From NCBI GenBank assembly GCA_025677825.1, contig JAIXMO010000006.1, forward strand, positions 62,001 through 126,000: a stretch of DNA of 64,000 nucleotides. Direction: 5' to 3'. Numbering within the stretch: position 1 is the first letter of the stretch; every line of letters begins with the position of its first letter. Shown piece after piece: positions 36,939 to 47,728 of this stretch. Source of the DNA: Helicostylum pulchrum. Taxonomy: Eukaryota > Mucoromycota > Mucoromycetes > Mucorales > Mucoraceae. The notes under the pieces were generated by a model that saw nothing but the letters and a program-made list of their open reading frames with translations, ran no database searches and was not told the DNA's origin. The position numbers and the translations under genes were made by a program.

Positions 36939-38614
36939 TTTATTTCTTTTTAAAAAAAAAGTAACTTTATAGTTATGTTTGAAAAAAAAAAAAAAAGAGA
37001 TAGAATATTAAAAAAAAAAACGTACTTTTTATGTAAAAATTCGGTGAAACCAAACAAGGTCCACTCGTGCTATAAGCGATTTACTTATTTCCCCCGCACA
37101 TTTAAAGAGGTGATTTAATTTTTTGCCGTTAAAGCCAACGCCCTGAGAATTACAAGTTTAATGTGAGGGTATCAGTGTAAAAAAGTTCGTATATCTGTCC
37201 AATGTACATTGAACTGCTTCGTTCATACCGTCATATTTACACTCTACTCATAACCAACTCTTTCTATACAATCATGGTTCACCTTTTCCGGCTACCTGCC
37301 TCAGACGTCTTTTTCATAATGGTGATTTTACTTTTTAAAGGACTTTTAAATAAAAACGGGTTTTCGGCTCTCAGACAGTAAAATAAAATGGGTTTCTCGC
37401 ATGAATTAAACAAGTACAATCAGTACACATATTTTGAAATAGACCTGATATATAATAACTCTACTGTTTTTTCTCTTGCAAGCTACAGCGGAATAACAGA
37501 TTCGTATCAAAAGAACAGTTAAGGTGGTGATTTTGAATATATCAACTAACTACATAAAATCACGCTCTCTGTTTTTATTATCATTAATCAAAGAAACTAC
37601 ATATTAAAATTAATCATTATTTTCCCAAATTTTATTTAAGGTCTGCAATGAGGGAATAAAAAGTCGTCACAGACTATTCAGATCGCGATGCTTTTTTCGA
37701 GTCTTTGTAATTCGCTTTTGTTTCATCCAGCTGATTATGCAAGTTACCGATATGGACAGAAATCGATCAGTACTCTCTGTGATAAGTACTCTGGTAAGAA
37801 TAGTAATTGGGTTTAAAAATAGGGGTAATTAATAATAAGTAAGTGGTTACTGTAAGAAGTACTTGGGATTACCACCAACCTTAACTACAGTTGTATAATT
37901 ACTGGGTATATAATTATCCGAGAGAAAAAGGAAAAAAAAGCTAAAATACTCCTATACGTTAAGAAGGCTATTTTATCTTGTCGTATACTCTCGATATTCC
38001 CAAGAAAAAAATTCCCCCCTTTTCAGGTTGATTCTCTTACGGTAATAGTTATCGACAGAAACGGATATTTAATTATAACGCCCTGTTGAAGAGAATGGTG
38101 CAGTTCCTGACATCAAAAAAAGCCAATTGAAAAAACGGGTATTTTTTTTAGACTCCTGAATTGAAATTTCTTGCTGACGAAAAAATCAAATGGCTCAGGC
38201 TATAAAATGCTACGTTGCATGAGTGCTTTACTGAAGATGCATCGTATTTTTTTTTAATATTTCATGTTTTTTTGGCGCCTAATTTCTATACACATGTCAA
38301 AAACTTTGAAAAAGTAAAACCTCATTGTAACTCAGTACCTATTAAGCGTATACGTATAAGCTTGGGGTGATTTTTTTAAAAGAAAAAAGAGTACTACATA
38401 TTCTACTGCAAAAAATAAAAAATATATAAACAAAAAAAAAAAGTTGTACTTACTTATAAATGTATATAAAATATTTTGTATAAAAAGGAAGCAAAAAAAA
38501 AAAGAAAAAAAAAGATATTAAAAATAAGCCTTGAACTCCGTTTCTATTTTTACTGAGACAAAAAATCCCTCTTCTTCTTGTTCTTCTTCTTCTTCTTGAT
38601 CAATATTCTTTATC
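36939..38614. other. Long intergenic region
   Basis: No intact gene. A coiled-coil-like fragment on the minus strand near 37670-37765 (VHIGNLHNQLDETKANY) could be a remnant of a decayed gene. The last 200 bp are rich in A/T runs and TTC repeats, likely the CYSTM gene leader. Confidence 0.5.
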
Positions 38615-38980
38615 ATGTCTTATTCTCCTCAAGGACAACAACAATACGCCGCTCCTCCTCCTCAAAACGGGTACTACGCTCCCCCACCTCAACAATATGG
38701 TGGTGGTCAACCCCAATACCAACAGCCTTATTACCAACCTCAGTAAGGGCTTTTTGTTGTTTTTTGTTGTTGTTTTACTAACCAGAAAAAAAAAACTTGT
38801 AGACCTCCTCCACAAACAGTTATCGTTCAACAACAACCTCAAAAGCAAGATGATAGTGGATGTTGTACAGCATGGTAAATAAATATAAACAAGTATAAAT
38901 AAATAGAAAACTAATTAACATATAATTTAAATAGTATGGCTACATTACTCTGTTGTTGTATCTTCGACGCATGTACATAA
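38615..38980 (+). CDS. CYSTM-family cysteine-rich tail-anchored peptide
   Basis: Three exons (38615-38742, 38803-38874, 38935-38980) give 81 residues. A Gln/Pro/Tyr-rich N-terminal part (GQQQYAAPPPQNGYY) leads into a C-terminal cysteine-rich membrane module. After splicing it reads GCCTACMATLLCCCIFDACT. This is the layout of CYSTM proteins, small tail-anchored peptides involved in stress tolerance in fungi and plants. The last exon is only 46 nt and supplies most of the cysteine module. Without splicing the module is lost, which supports the intron calls. Confidence 0.85.
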
Positions 38981-39349
38981 TACCATCATTTAATATGGTA
39001 CAAGTCTAATATTGTACAACTCAATTAAATGATAGGAGTTTTTTTTTTTCTATTTTCTTTATTTCTTTTTTAATAACATAATATACACACATATAAAAAA
39101 AATATAGTCGTTTCTTTTCTTCTTTTTCAATTTGACTTGTCTTATATATTTATATATGTATATTGGAGAAGGGGAGGGGAGGGGGGTTATATTACGGTTG
39201 TGCCCCTTTTTTTATTATATATTATAATCTGACTGCAAAATTTTAGACTTTCTACAGTAAATTTTTTTTTTTTTTTTGGGTTCACAACAAAACAGATTTA
39301 AAGAATAACGCTGTTTACACTATTTTTCGAAATTATTAGTTCACTTATC
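38981..39349. other. AT-rich 3' spacer
   Basis: Downstream of the CYSTM gene; G-rich patch GGGGAGGGGAGGGG at 39173-39187 and a T15 run near 39260. No gene seen. Confidence 0.5.
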
Positions 39350-39445
39350 GAAAAAAAATAGGCACAAAATTTTAAAAAAAATAGGCTCACAAAATGAAAA
39401 AAAATTAGGTTCACAATGTGAAAAAATTTAGGTTCATTATGCATT
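39350..39445. repeat. Array of about 24-bp degenerate repeats 3' of the Fanzor gene
   Basis: Read on the gene's strand, four units of the form TTTTGTGAACCTATTTTTTTTC follow each other between about 39440 and 39355, with a fifth partial unit (GTTGTGAACCC) near 39280. They begin about 60 bases after the Fanzor stop codon. Confidence 0.75.
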
Positions 39446-39500
39446 TGGTTAAAACTTACTCTGTACCTTGACGGGTTGCAGCGATAACTGCACGGGAAAA

Positions 39501-41642
39501 TTACTTTTTGTTTTGAGTGCCAGGAATGGAGGAAGAAGCTGATGCTTTTCTTTTGAGGTTTGGTCTTGTTGTTGAAAGTGATTGGCTGTTTGTCTTGCGT
39601 ACGAAACTTTCAGGCCTAATACCGTTTTCCCGCAAACTAAACAAAATATGTCTAAAATTCAATGTTGCGGCCATATCTCTGTCGTAAAAACGACGACGAA
39701 CCAGAGATTCCTTGTTATCTTGTAGACAGTTTTCATTGGTACATCTACAAGTTTCAAACTGGTTGTCAGTTTCATAGTATTTTAGATATTAACATATTGT
39801 GTTTAACCTTAGCAAACCATGACATGTTACAGTAGGATTTCTAGTTCGTCTAAACGGCTTAGGGTTTTTAACTTCTTTAAATTTCTCTAAGGTAGTACCA
39901 TCTTTGCAAGAAGGACATAATGAGGAAGTTTTGAACTCGTCCAACAAATAGACCTTGAATCCTTCTTTTCTGAGCATGTTTCTTATTCCGACTCCTTTGG
40001 TGGGTTCGTGGTACTTCATATTTGCTGCGGTCCAGTTGCCTATGATAATTACAGAGTCTTGTCCAAACTTCTGTCTAAGCTTTTTAGCTAATCGCTGTTC
40101 TGATTGCTTCATGTTAATAAAACTTGAAAGCTTCATTTTGCGAAAAGGTAAACGATCAGCGTCTCTGACTCCTGGAGGTATATCTTCATTGCCGTAGTAG
40201 TTGTTTAAGCCTTCAAACACATTTGTTCTAGCTTCTAGATATTTTACGAAATCTTCCTTGTTGACAGAAGTGGCATGATGGTAAGAAAGAGAAAGTTCAG
40301 CAGCAATCACTTCATCAGGCTTAAAATGGTTACGGAGCTTTCTAAACTTTCTGGACTTTGTTTCAACTCCTTTCTGGTTACTTGTGTATCTATAGACCAT
40401 TTTGGTTTGGGAAGTGCTATTTTCATGCATACAATATAGTAGGTCTCTTCGACCTGGATCAACCAAAACGCATTTACCAACATCAGCAAGAAGGTCTTCT
40501 TTTTTTAGATCTTCTATATATTTGAAGGAATCTTTGTCTTCTAATTGTTTTTTACTCTTCTTACCACCTCTTTTCCTTGGATCATAGTTTTGTTTAAGAA
40601 TAGACACGCCTACGCCGTCAGTATATATCATTCCTCTGAACGTCATTTGTTTATCAGGACCTTGTGGTTCCATTCCTTTTGAATTGAGATTAATAGCTCC
40701 ACCCCAAACTACTTGCTTTTCCAGATGCGTCAAGACCATGTTTTTAAAAATTTGAGTATTCAAAATTAAGGCGTCGATTGTCATATAGCAGGGAATAAAC
40801 GTAGTTCTTATAGGAAAGCAGTTTATAGATTTTCCACCTTGCAAAGCTTCACATGTTTTAGCGATTTGGTAATAAGCCCTTAAATGCTTTACAGGATTTG
40901 CCTTGCAATCATAAAAGATGGAGCCTTTCTCGAACTTGTAATCTTCAGAGTAACAACCAATAAAACTTCTAATAGTGTTCATACCATCTTGACCTAAAAA
41001 TTCTGAAGTAGCATCCTCTAATTTTTTTGAAGATACAGCTAACTTGACTTTGTTCATTTGACTGTAAACGTTCCGTCTATCTTCTTTGGACTTGCCAGCC
41101 TCCTGTAACCTATCCTTCTTTTTCATTATGAAGTTTAACATCTTCCTCAACTTGTTTCCAAAATTAGAAGTAACATTGTTGATATAAGCAGTACGGATTT
41201 TAGTTACTTCGTAGTTCGCTATCTGTTGTCCGTATTTTAGATCAATAGGTTTGTAGGATGTACATTCAAGAAAATTTTCTCTATGCTTGTTTATAATTGT
41301 TTTGAATGTTTCCAGTTTCTCCGTTTTCTTTCGCTTTTCCACCTTATACGCACTTAATAACGACATAAAGACTTCCCTGAAAAAATCCTCATTGATGAAA
41401 TCTTCCAAATTGAATACATTATCGGTATTATCATCCTCCAGTTCGTTAACAAATATAAATTTCAAAAAGAAGTATGTGTGTGTCACAATGATATTAACAT
41501 TCTTCACCAGTTCCATAAGACGCTGCTTGTATGCATCCTTCCAACCTATACCAGTAATTGAGCTTTTAACCACTATTAATTTCTGTGGCGGTTCCATCAT
41601 AAGAAAACAATAATGAAAAGAAAAAGAGGGATTTGACATCAT
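39501..41642 (-). CDS. Fanzor: eukaryotic TnpB-like RNA-guided nuclease, apparently intact
   Basis: Two exons (39808-41642 and 39501-39744, intron 39745-39807) give up to 692 residues. The RuvC parts are in order: RuvC-I in KCVLVDPGRRDLLYC (Asp 395); a region IIGNWTAANM, where the usual RuvC-II Glu is replaced (Asn 536); an alternative acidic site in LLDEFKTSSLCPSC (Glu 569); and RuvC-III in DRDMAATLNF (Asp 635). The zinc ribbon is C576-x2-C579 and C613-x4-C618, and the second pair only appears after splicing. This displaced Glu is the known mark of Fanzors, the eukaryotic relatives of IS605 TnpB. The start may be at 41642 or at 41597, because the first ATG lies inside a flanking repeat. No stop or frameshift was seen. 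Nuclease activity is inferred. Confidence 0.85.
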
Positions 41643-41705
41643 TATAACCTTTGCAAGTTACTGATGTATTTGACATCATTTTAACCTTTGCAAGTCACTG
41701 ATGTG
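41632..41705. repeat. Two tandem 37-bp repeats at the Fanzor 5' end
   Basis: TTTGACATCATT(A/T)TAACCTTTGC and following bases are repeated at 41632 and 41669 with about three mismatches. Each unit has ACATCA/TGATGT ends, so it can fold back. The first unit includes the upstream ATG-ATG of the nuclease frame. Confidence 0.9.
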
Positions 41706-43014
41706 TTTTTTGTTTAAGCCTTTTTGACTGATTAATTTTTTGATCCCATCGTTGTAAAAAGGCCAGTTAAAGTCATTGTCGTACTGTAGTATGATTACAC
41801 TAATAAATATAATAGTATTACGCTATAAAATACTCATAAAGAAAATCCAACCCTTTTTAAAAGACCTTGCATGGTAAGACTTGGAGGGGGTTGTTTTTGA
41901 CTTTTAGCGTGTCTCAATCAATGAAATCCCCTTATTTATGTCTGGCTGATGTTTAAAACACAGGCAAAACGCAATGTAAGAAAGAGAATCAGATTGTTAG
42001 GTGAAACACCAAGTGTACATTCAGCGAGTATAACTGACATATGCTGCTTGTGTATCCCAAGTTGAACGATATTATATCCTCGACTTGATACGTGTAGCAC
42101 AGATGTATTAATAAGTGAGTGCTATTGTTGATACAAGCCGAACTATTTAACAAATAACCCAGCTAGCAACATGATTCAAGCAGCTTATAGCTACAAGACT
42201 ACCAGTAGACAATTTCGTATTAGATTAGGGTCCTGTTTACAGTCTTTCTTTTAAAACTCTTCTCCCTGTTGTTTTGACTGGATATTCTCCTGCTGATTAC
42301 CAGTCATGAATAGCAACAATCAGGGACTTTTTACTCGTCTATAAAATTGTGATATGACTGCTTGTCTGAACATGCTTCACATTGTTCGTTCATTTCGTAT
42401 GCTGCCAAGGTTTGGACGTGGTGGAGTCCCTCGATAACAACACAGAAGAGCAAGGTCTCAATATGTTCAACAAACCCTAAGAAGTGTCAGACCTGCTAGT
42501 ACACCACCTTTTTAATTATGTTTAAACGTAGTACTCAAAGAGCATGTATTGCATATTCATCAACTACAGGATCTTCAGCTCCCAGAGGGTGTCATTAGAA
42601 TTCAGATTTTAATAGGAACGACAAAAAATTATAAGCTATATTTTTAGTCAAGATCCTATCATGCCTATTCTAACAATTTGGTACATTTGGTCAACTCTTG
42701 TTTTGCGCCAATTTATAAATAATTTTCGGGCCATCTATTTTTTTGTCGATGGACCTATTTATTTTCGAACTTTGAAGCAAATTTTTTTCAAAAAGTATGC
42801 CAATAATTTAGGGAAATAGTGTATAAAAATATAAGACAGAAAGATTGCTTTTTAGACAAACGGATTTTTTTTAAAAAAAAAGGTAAATAGTATACCCTAA
42901 AAGACGACAAGGTCAAAATGGAGAGGAGGCAGAGCTTTTTGTTTTGTTTGTAAAAGAAAAACGTGTTCTCCTTTAAAAAAGAGGTCGTACAATAAAATAT
43001 TCAGGCACAATTTT
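41706..43014. other. Intergenic region, possible element flank
   Basis: No intact gene. A short frame at 42354-42516 (MLPRFGRGGVPR, TAA, then QHRRARSQYVQQTLRSV) has coding-like composition but one stop and no known relative. A T8A9 junction lies at about 42865-42881. Confidence 0.45.
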
Positions 43015-43500
43015 TTATTCTGTAATGGAAGAAAACCACGCATCCAGACTTAATTTTGCTTGAGATCGCTTTAAAGCCATATTAGGTTTTTGCTCCAACA
43101 TTTGTGTTAATAATGAAATATATTGAAACGTTACTTGCTTTTTTTCAAATGACAAGTCTTGCATTAAAACACTGTTGTCATCATCATCATAGTCATCATC
43201 ATCCTCTTCATTCTCCGAGATTAAATCTTCTTCTGTATCCAGATAGAATTTATTCGGTATTATACAATTACTTTTTATTGTCTTTTGTTGGTGAAACCGT
43301 AAACGCTGTCTTAAATTATCAAGTCTACTTTGTTGAAACTCAAATGTACGAGAATTTACAAAAGAAGCTATTGTATTTTTGTTTAACGATTAAATAATAG
43401 TTTCTTTTTTAGTAAAGTACCTACGTTGCCATAGAGACCATCTTTGTTCAGTTTGTAACCAACATGGAATTCTTGACAGTAACGATGACAATAAAGACAT
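43015..43500 (-). CDS. Small acidic protein of unknown function
   Basis: Two exons (43425-43500, 43015-43367) give 142 residues. It starts MSLLSSLLSRIPCWLQTEQR. A basic, Gln/Arg-rich helix (RLDNLRQRLRFHQQK), an acidic run (ENEEDDDDYDDDDN) and a helical C-terminus (YISLLTQMLEQKPN, SLDAWFSSI) follow. The donor at 43424 (CAAC|GTAGGT) is the only one that keeps the frame open. The N-terminus could be an amphipathic or mitochondrial-type leader. No family recognised. Confidence 0.5.
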
Positions 43501-44556
43501 TTTATTTTTTATTTCGGTAAAATTAAAAAAAAAAAAGAGAGAGAAAGAGAGAGTTTACTCTCTCTCTTCTTTTTAAAAGCGTCAACGTTTCACACAAATA
43601 AAAACCCCTTTTAATTAAAAAAAAAAAATGTGCAAAAAAAGATATAAATTATAATACAGGTTTATAATATGGAATATCGGCTTTGTAACGTATCCTACAC
43701 GTAAAAAAAAAAAGTATTTCATTTAGTATTTGTTTATTAAAACTGCCGTATAAAAGTATTTTTTTTTGTTATACGACTTCTTGGCTCTTTTCTATTTGCA
43801 TAAAAAATGCTACACTTTAAGCAAAACACATTTCACTTGGTCAAAATATCTTTTTTACGTGTACCTTTTTTTTTGCATATTTTTTTATTCATTTTTTAAA
43901 AGAAAAAGAAACATGAAAAAAAAAAAGGTTTCGCACCAATGAACTCGAAAAAAAAAGTAAAAACAAACATGCCATCTTTATAAGAACGTAAAAAACAGAC
44001 TCTTTATATAAGTTGTTATTAGTTATCCTTGTACCGGACAGGTATTACTTATTATGATATACTGGTATTTACTACTTGAAAAGAGTTCAAAGATAGACCA
44101 CTTCGGATAGATTTTTAAAAAAAAGAGTAACCTCTAGCATAGTCGACTCTCTTTCTACTAGTTAGTACTAAAAACAATTTGTCAGAAAACGAGAAAACGA
44201 GAGCGACTAATAACTAATATTCTTGCGCTACGTGATACGTGATACGTAAAATCATCTTCTTGCTCCTCCTTCCGATTGACATTTGTTGCACTTCTTAAAC
44301 TGCGGTTAAAGAAAACCATGTTTGTCGCATTGTAGATGGATGGGAGCACGTATCATTTTAATGAATTAGTTAGAGATTGGGTAATGAGTATGAATTGGAT
44401 ACACTTTGAGTTCACGTGGTAAAAACCTGCTAACCGAATATTATTTTTTGAAGTGAGAGAAACTCACATGTACTAATTGTATTACAGCCTTTTTTTTTAA
44501 ATCCTTTTTTTTTTATTATATCATTATATTTTAAAATATTATACGGTTATTATTAT
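43501..44556. other. Intergenic region
   Basis: AT-rich spacer with homopolymer runs and GAGA repeats at 43540-43565 on both strands (AGAGAGAGTTTACTCTCTCTCT forms a small hairpin). No gene seen. Confidence 0.5.
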
Positions 44557-45240
44557 TTACACTCTGGTACGGCTTTCTCTTGGAACTATCTACGACGAAT
44601 AACCAATTAATAAAAAAGATACTTTTTTTTTAAAAAAAAACGCAAAGAAACTTACTCTTGCGAGTGCAGGATGAGATAATATGGGACCAATCAAAGGAAG
44701 TCTCTTTAAGAAACCAAACACAACGGGGAAAAAGTCACTAGAAAAAAAAACAATGAATATCCCTTACTTACAATGCGTCAAAAATAATATAATACTACTT
44801 TACCCAAACAAATTCAAAAACCCGAATATTTCTACCATGAATCCAATAAATGGGAATTTACAAAGTACCAAGAGAATACCACCCAAGAAGCAAATAGTAC
44901 CTCTTAACTTTTCTTTTCTTGTAAAGAATACAAACGTACTCCTGAGCCCAATAATAGCTGTAATACCACATAAGAAAAGGATCTAATTACTCTTGGTTAT
45001 TAGATCTCTCTCTCTTCCTCTCTTTTCAAGCCCACTACTAAACTTACATTGCCAATAGCCATTAAACCTCCATCAAATAACATTATTACTCCCATCATCA
45101 TAAAGAATAAACCAAAGGCCGTTAACCCTACACCAATTTCTAAATAATAAAAATATTCCGTGTTAAGTATTCCCCTTTTTCTTATTCTTAATGTTTAATA
45201 TTCGTATACTTTACTTACTTTGGCTATCACTTAACCACAT
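44557..45240 (-). CDS. GOT1: Golgi transport protein GOT1
   Basis: Five exons (45219-45240, 45048-45139, 44804-44982, 44656-44737, 44557-44589) give 135 residues, the usual family length (yeast 138). Conserved blocks are MWLSDSQKIGVGLTAFGLFF, GLMAIGN, FFTRKEKLRGTICFLGGI, KFPFIGFMVEIFGF, and FLKRLPLIGPILSHPALAR. Four membrane helices are evident. Got1 is a tetraspanning ER/Golgi protein that helps COPII-vesicle transport to the Golgi. The last intron contains a T9A9 palindrome. It shares a short divergent promoter with the transporter gene to its right. Confidence 0.95.
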
Positions 45241-45389
45241 GTTTTATAAATCTACGTGTTTGAATAAAAGACCAATGAAAAGAAAAATACACCCAAAGTT
45301 TTTTTTATTTATAATGCTTTTGAAACTCAGTTTTGCGTCTTTGTTAATTTCATCATCTTTTTTTTTTCTTTTTTTTTATCCTTTGTTCT
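45241..45389. promoter_or_regulatory. Divergent promoter region, GOT1 / ArsB-type gene
   Basis: About 150 bp between start codons; T-rich on the transporter side. No canonical TATA box. Confidence 0.55.
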
Positions 45390-47379
45390 TTGTTCATGGT
45401 AGATCCAATAGCAGCGACATTGTCAACATACTCATATGTGGCTATTGTGATTTTTTTACTAGTTGTAGCACTAGTGATACGACCTGTAACAATTCGAATA
45501 GGTCCACGTATCAAAATATACCTCAACATATCGACGGTACCTCCACTTGGCGTGCTTATCTTATTGTTATGTCGAGCAATTGATTTTAGTGTAGTCAAGA
45601 TTGGATTTTTAGGATCATTTGGTGTACAACCATGGGCTATTTTAATCTTATTTTATTCGCTGGTAAAACAATTTTTCTTTGATCGTAAGAATTCCATCTT
45701 TAACTGTAATGTATAGGCATATATTTGTATATCACTTGATATGACGGGTGTATTTCAATTCAGTGCATTTTGGGTATCTAGAAAGGCGGGTAATAGAGGC
45801 ATGCTGGCATTCACTCTGTTCTTCATCTTGACAAGTGTCATGAGTGGATTAACCAGTAATGATGTGGTGATTTTGACCGGTACTGTATTTCTATCGTATT
45901 TTACCAAGGTATCAGATATTCGACCTACAGCATTCTTGATGAGCGAGTTTACAACAGCTAATATTGGTAAAAAATAAAATAAAAAAATATCAAGTTTTAC
46001 AAGTATAAATCTTAAATCTCAAATTGTATAGCGTCTATGGCACTTTATATCGGAAACCCTACCAATGTAGTGGTAGCTGAAGCATACAACATTAGTTTTA
46101 TCACCTACTCGGCCTGGATGTTATTACCTACGGTAGTCTGTATCTTGATCTCGTACGTTGTATTACGTATCTTGTTTCGTGGTGATTACTATTTACCTCG
46201 TCATATTCAACCGCCAGATGCAGACCCCAAGAGTGTTTTGATTGATCCGCACGGAGCTATCTTTGGCCTGGCGTTATTAGCGTGTTGTCTTGTTACATTA
46301 GTCGGTACATCGTTTGCCAGTGTACCTGTCTGGATGGTAACTTTACCGTTTGCTTTCATCATGTTTCTGAGAGATATAAGACATGATTTAGGTATTTCGT
46401 TCAGTCGAATGTTTAATATAAAGCGTAGGTACCCTCGACCCGTGTTAAACACAGCCAAATATGATGACTCGTTAGTTGCTAGTTCTGCAAAAGATACTAT
46501 ACAGTTAGATATGATTTCTGTGCCTGTACCATCGTCAGTTCATACAGATACCATATTATCACTACCACCACCACTACCAGCTGAAACCTCTACTACGACT
46601 TCTTTACGATCAAGATCATTTATTCCATTAGAGACGCCCGTGATGCAAAGTACCTCGTTTGCATCGTCTACTATCCGATCGAAAAAGAGGACCAAGTATA
46701 CGGAGCCAATTTTTAAAGCGTATCATTGGTTTAGTGCAAAATTTCCAACTTTAAATGCAGTGTTTTTACGTATGCCTTGGTCTATTTTACCGTTTAGTTT
46801 GGGTATGTTTGTTTTGATCGAAGCATTATCTGAATTAGGTTGGATCGGTATCTTTGCTACGGCCATGTCTGTGTTTGCAAAGAATTATGTAACGGCTGTG
46901 TTTGGTATGGTGTTTGTGTCTATTATTGCCTGTCAACTATTGAATAATTTGGTAAGATAATATGTATACAGCGGCGCAAAAAAGGGGGTTAATCTTTTTT
47001 TTTACGTATAAAATTAGCCTATGACCATTTTATTTACTCAAATTATTCAACACCCTAATTTCACTCAACATGTACACTCTGATTCAACCATGCAAGGGTT
47101 CTTGTTAGGGCTTATTGTGGGTAGTAATTTAGGAGCTTGTCTTACACTTGTAGGTAGTCTTGCCGGTATTATGTATGTTTTTTATTTTTTTATATAATTG
47201 TAAGAGTATTAAATTATTTTTTTTTTAAAAAAAGGTTTGATCATATTTTAAAGACAAAAGGAATATATGAATTAGGATACTTTCAATTTCTAAAATGGAA
47301 CCTTATTATTTTACCAGTGATTGCTACTGGAGCGTGTGCAGTAGTTATTGCAGAGATTTGGTTTATATATGAACGTTAA
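45390..47379 (+). CDS. ArsB/NhaD-superfamily membrane transporter
   Basis: Five exons (45390-45662, 45717-45966, 46032-46951, 47018-47172, 47235-47379) give 580 residues with about 11-12 membrane helices. Family marks: SGLTSNDVVILTGTVFL (first half), SMALYIGNPTNVVVAEAYN (formed by splicing, the GNPTN signature), a large loop of about 110 residues rich in Pro/Thr/Ser, LLNNLPMTI (spliced), then GLIVGSNLGACLTLVGSLAGI (second signature) and KWNLIILPV. This pattern is shared by the ArsB, NhaD and SLC13-like ion-transporter superfamily. Substrate (arsenite, Na+, or an organic anion) cannot be told from motifs. ATGs at 45390 and 45396 are both possible. It converges on the phosphodiesterase gene. 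Confidence 0.87.
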
Positions 47380-47584
47380 TAAAATCGCGCGCGTGTAAAA
47401 GAACATCCGTATGTACATTACACCAAAAATGGTGTGACCGATAGGCTTATTAAGCCACACACACACTGCCGTAATGTACCCAGTTTATCCAAGCTTTTTT
47501 TTTTTTTGTGTGGATCAAAATAATAGATCGAATGGAGGGGTTTATTTATTTAGCACTGGTTAAAAAGAGAGAGAAAGGATATAT

Positions 47585-47627
<43 letters not shown>

Positions 47628-47728
47628 ATAGAGAAAGAGAAAGACAAAGGGAGAGGAAGAGGGATCTAATATAAATATACACTATGTTACATGAAAAAGC
47701 GGAGGGGGAAGTGAAAAAAAAAAAAAAG
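47380..47728. other. Convergent 3' spacer with hairpin and (AG)n
   Basis: Between two convergent genes. A nested inverted repeat lies at about 47411-47479 (GTACATTAC...GTAATGTAC outer arms, ACACCAAAAATGGTGT inner hairpin). An (AG)n tract spans about 47585-47622. The hairpin might mark 3' ends; no gene. Confidence 0.55.

Noticed and set aside
39350..39445. Repeat array considered as a CRISPR
   Set aside because: Units are contiguous and degenerate with no unique spacers, in a eukaryotic context.
42354..42516. Short basic frame MLPRFGRGGVPR...
   Set aside because: Interrupted by TAA, no recognised relative and no start/splice support.
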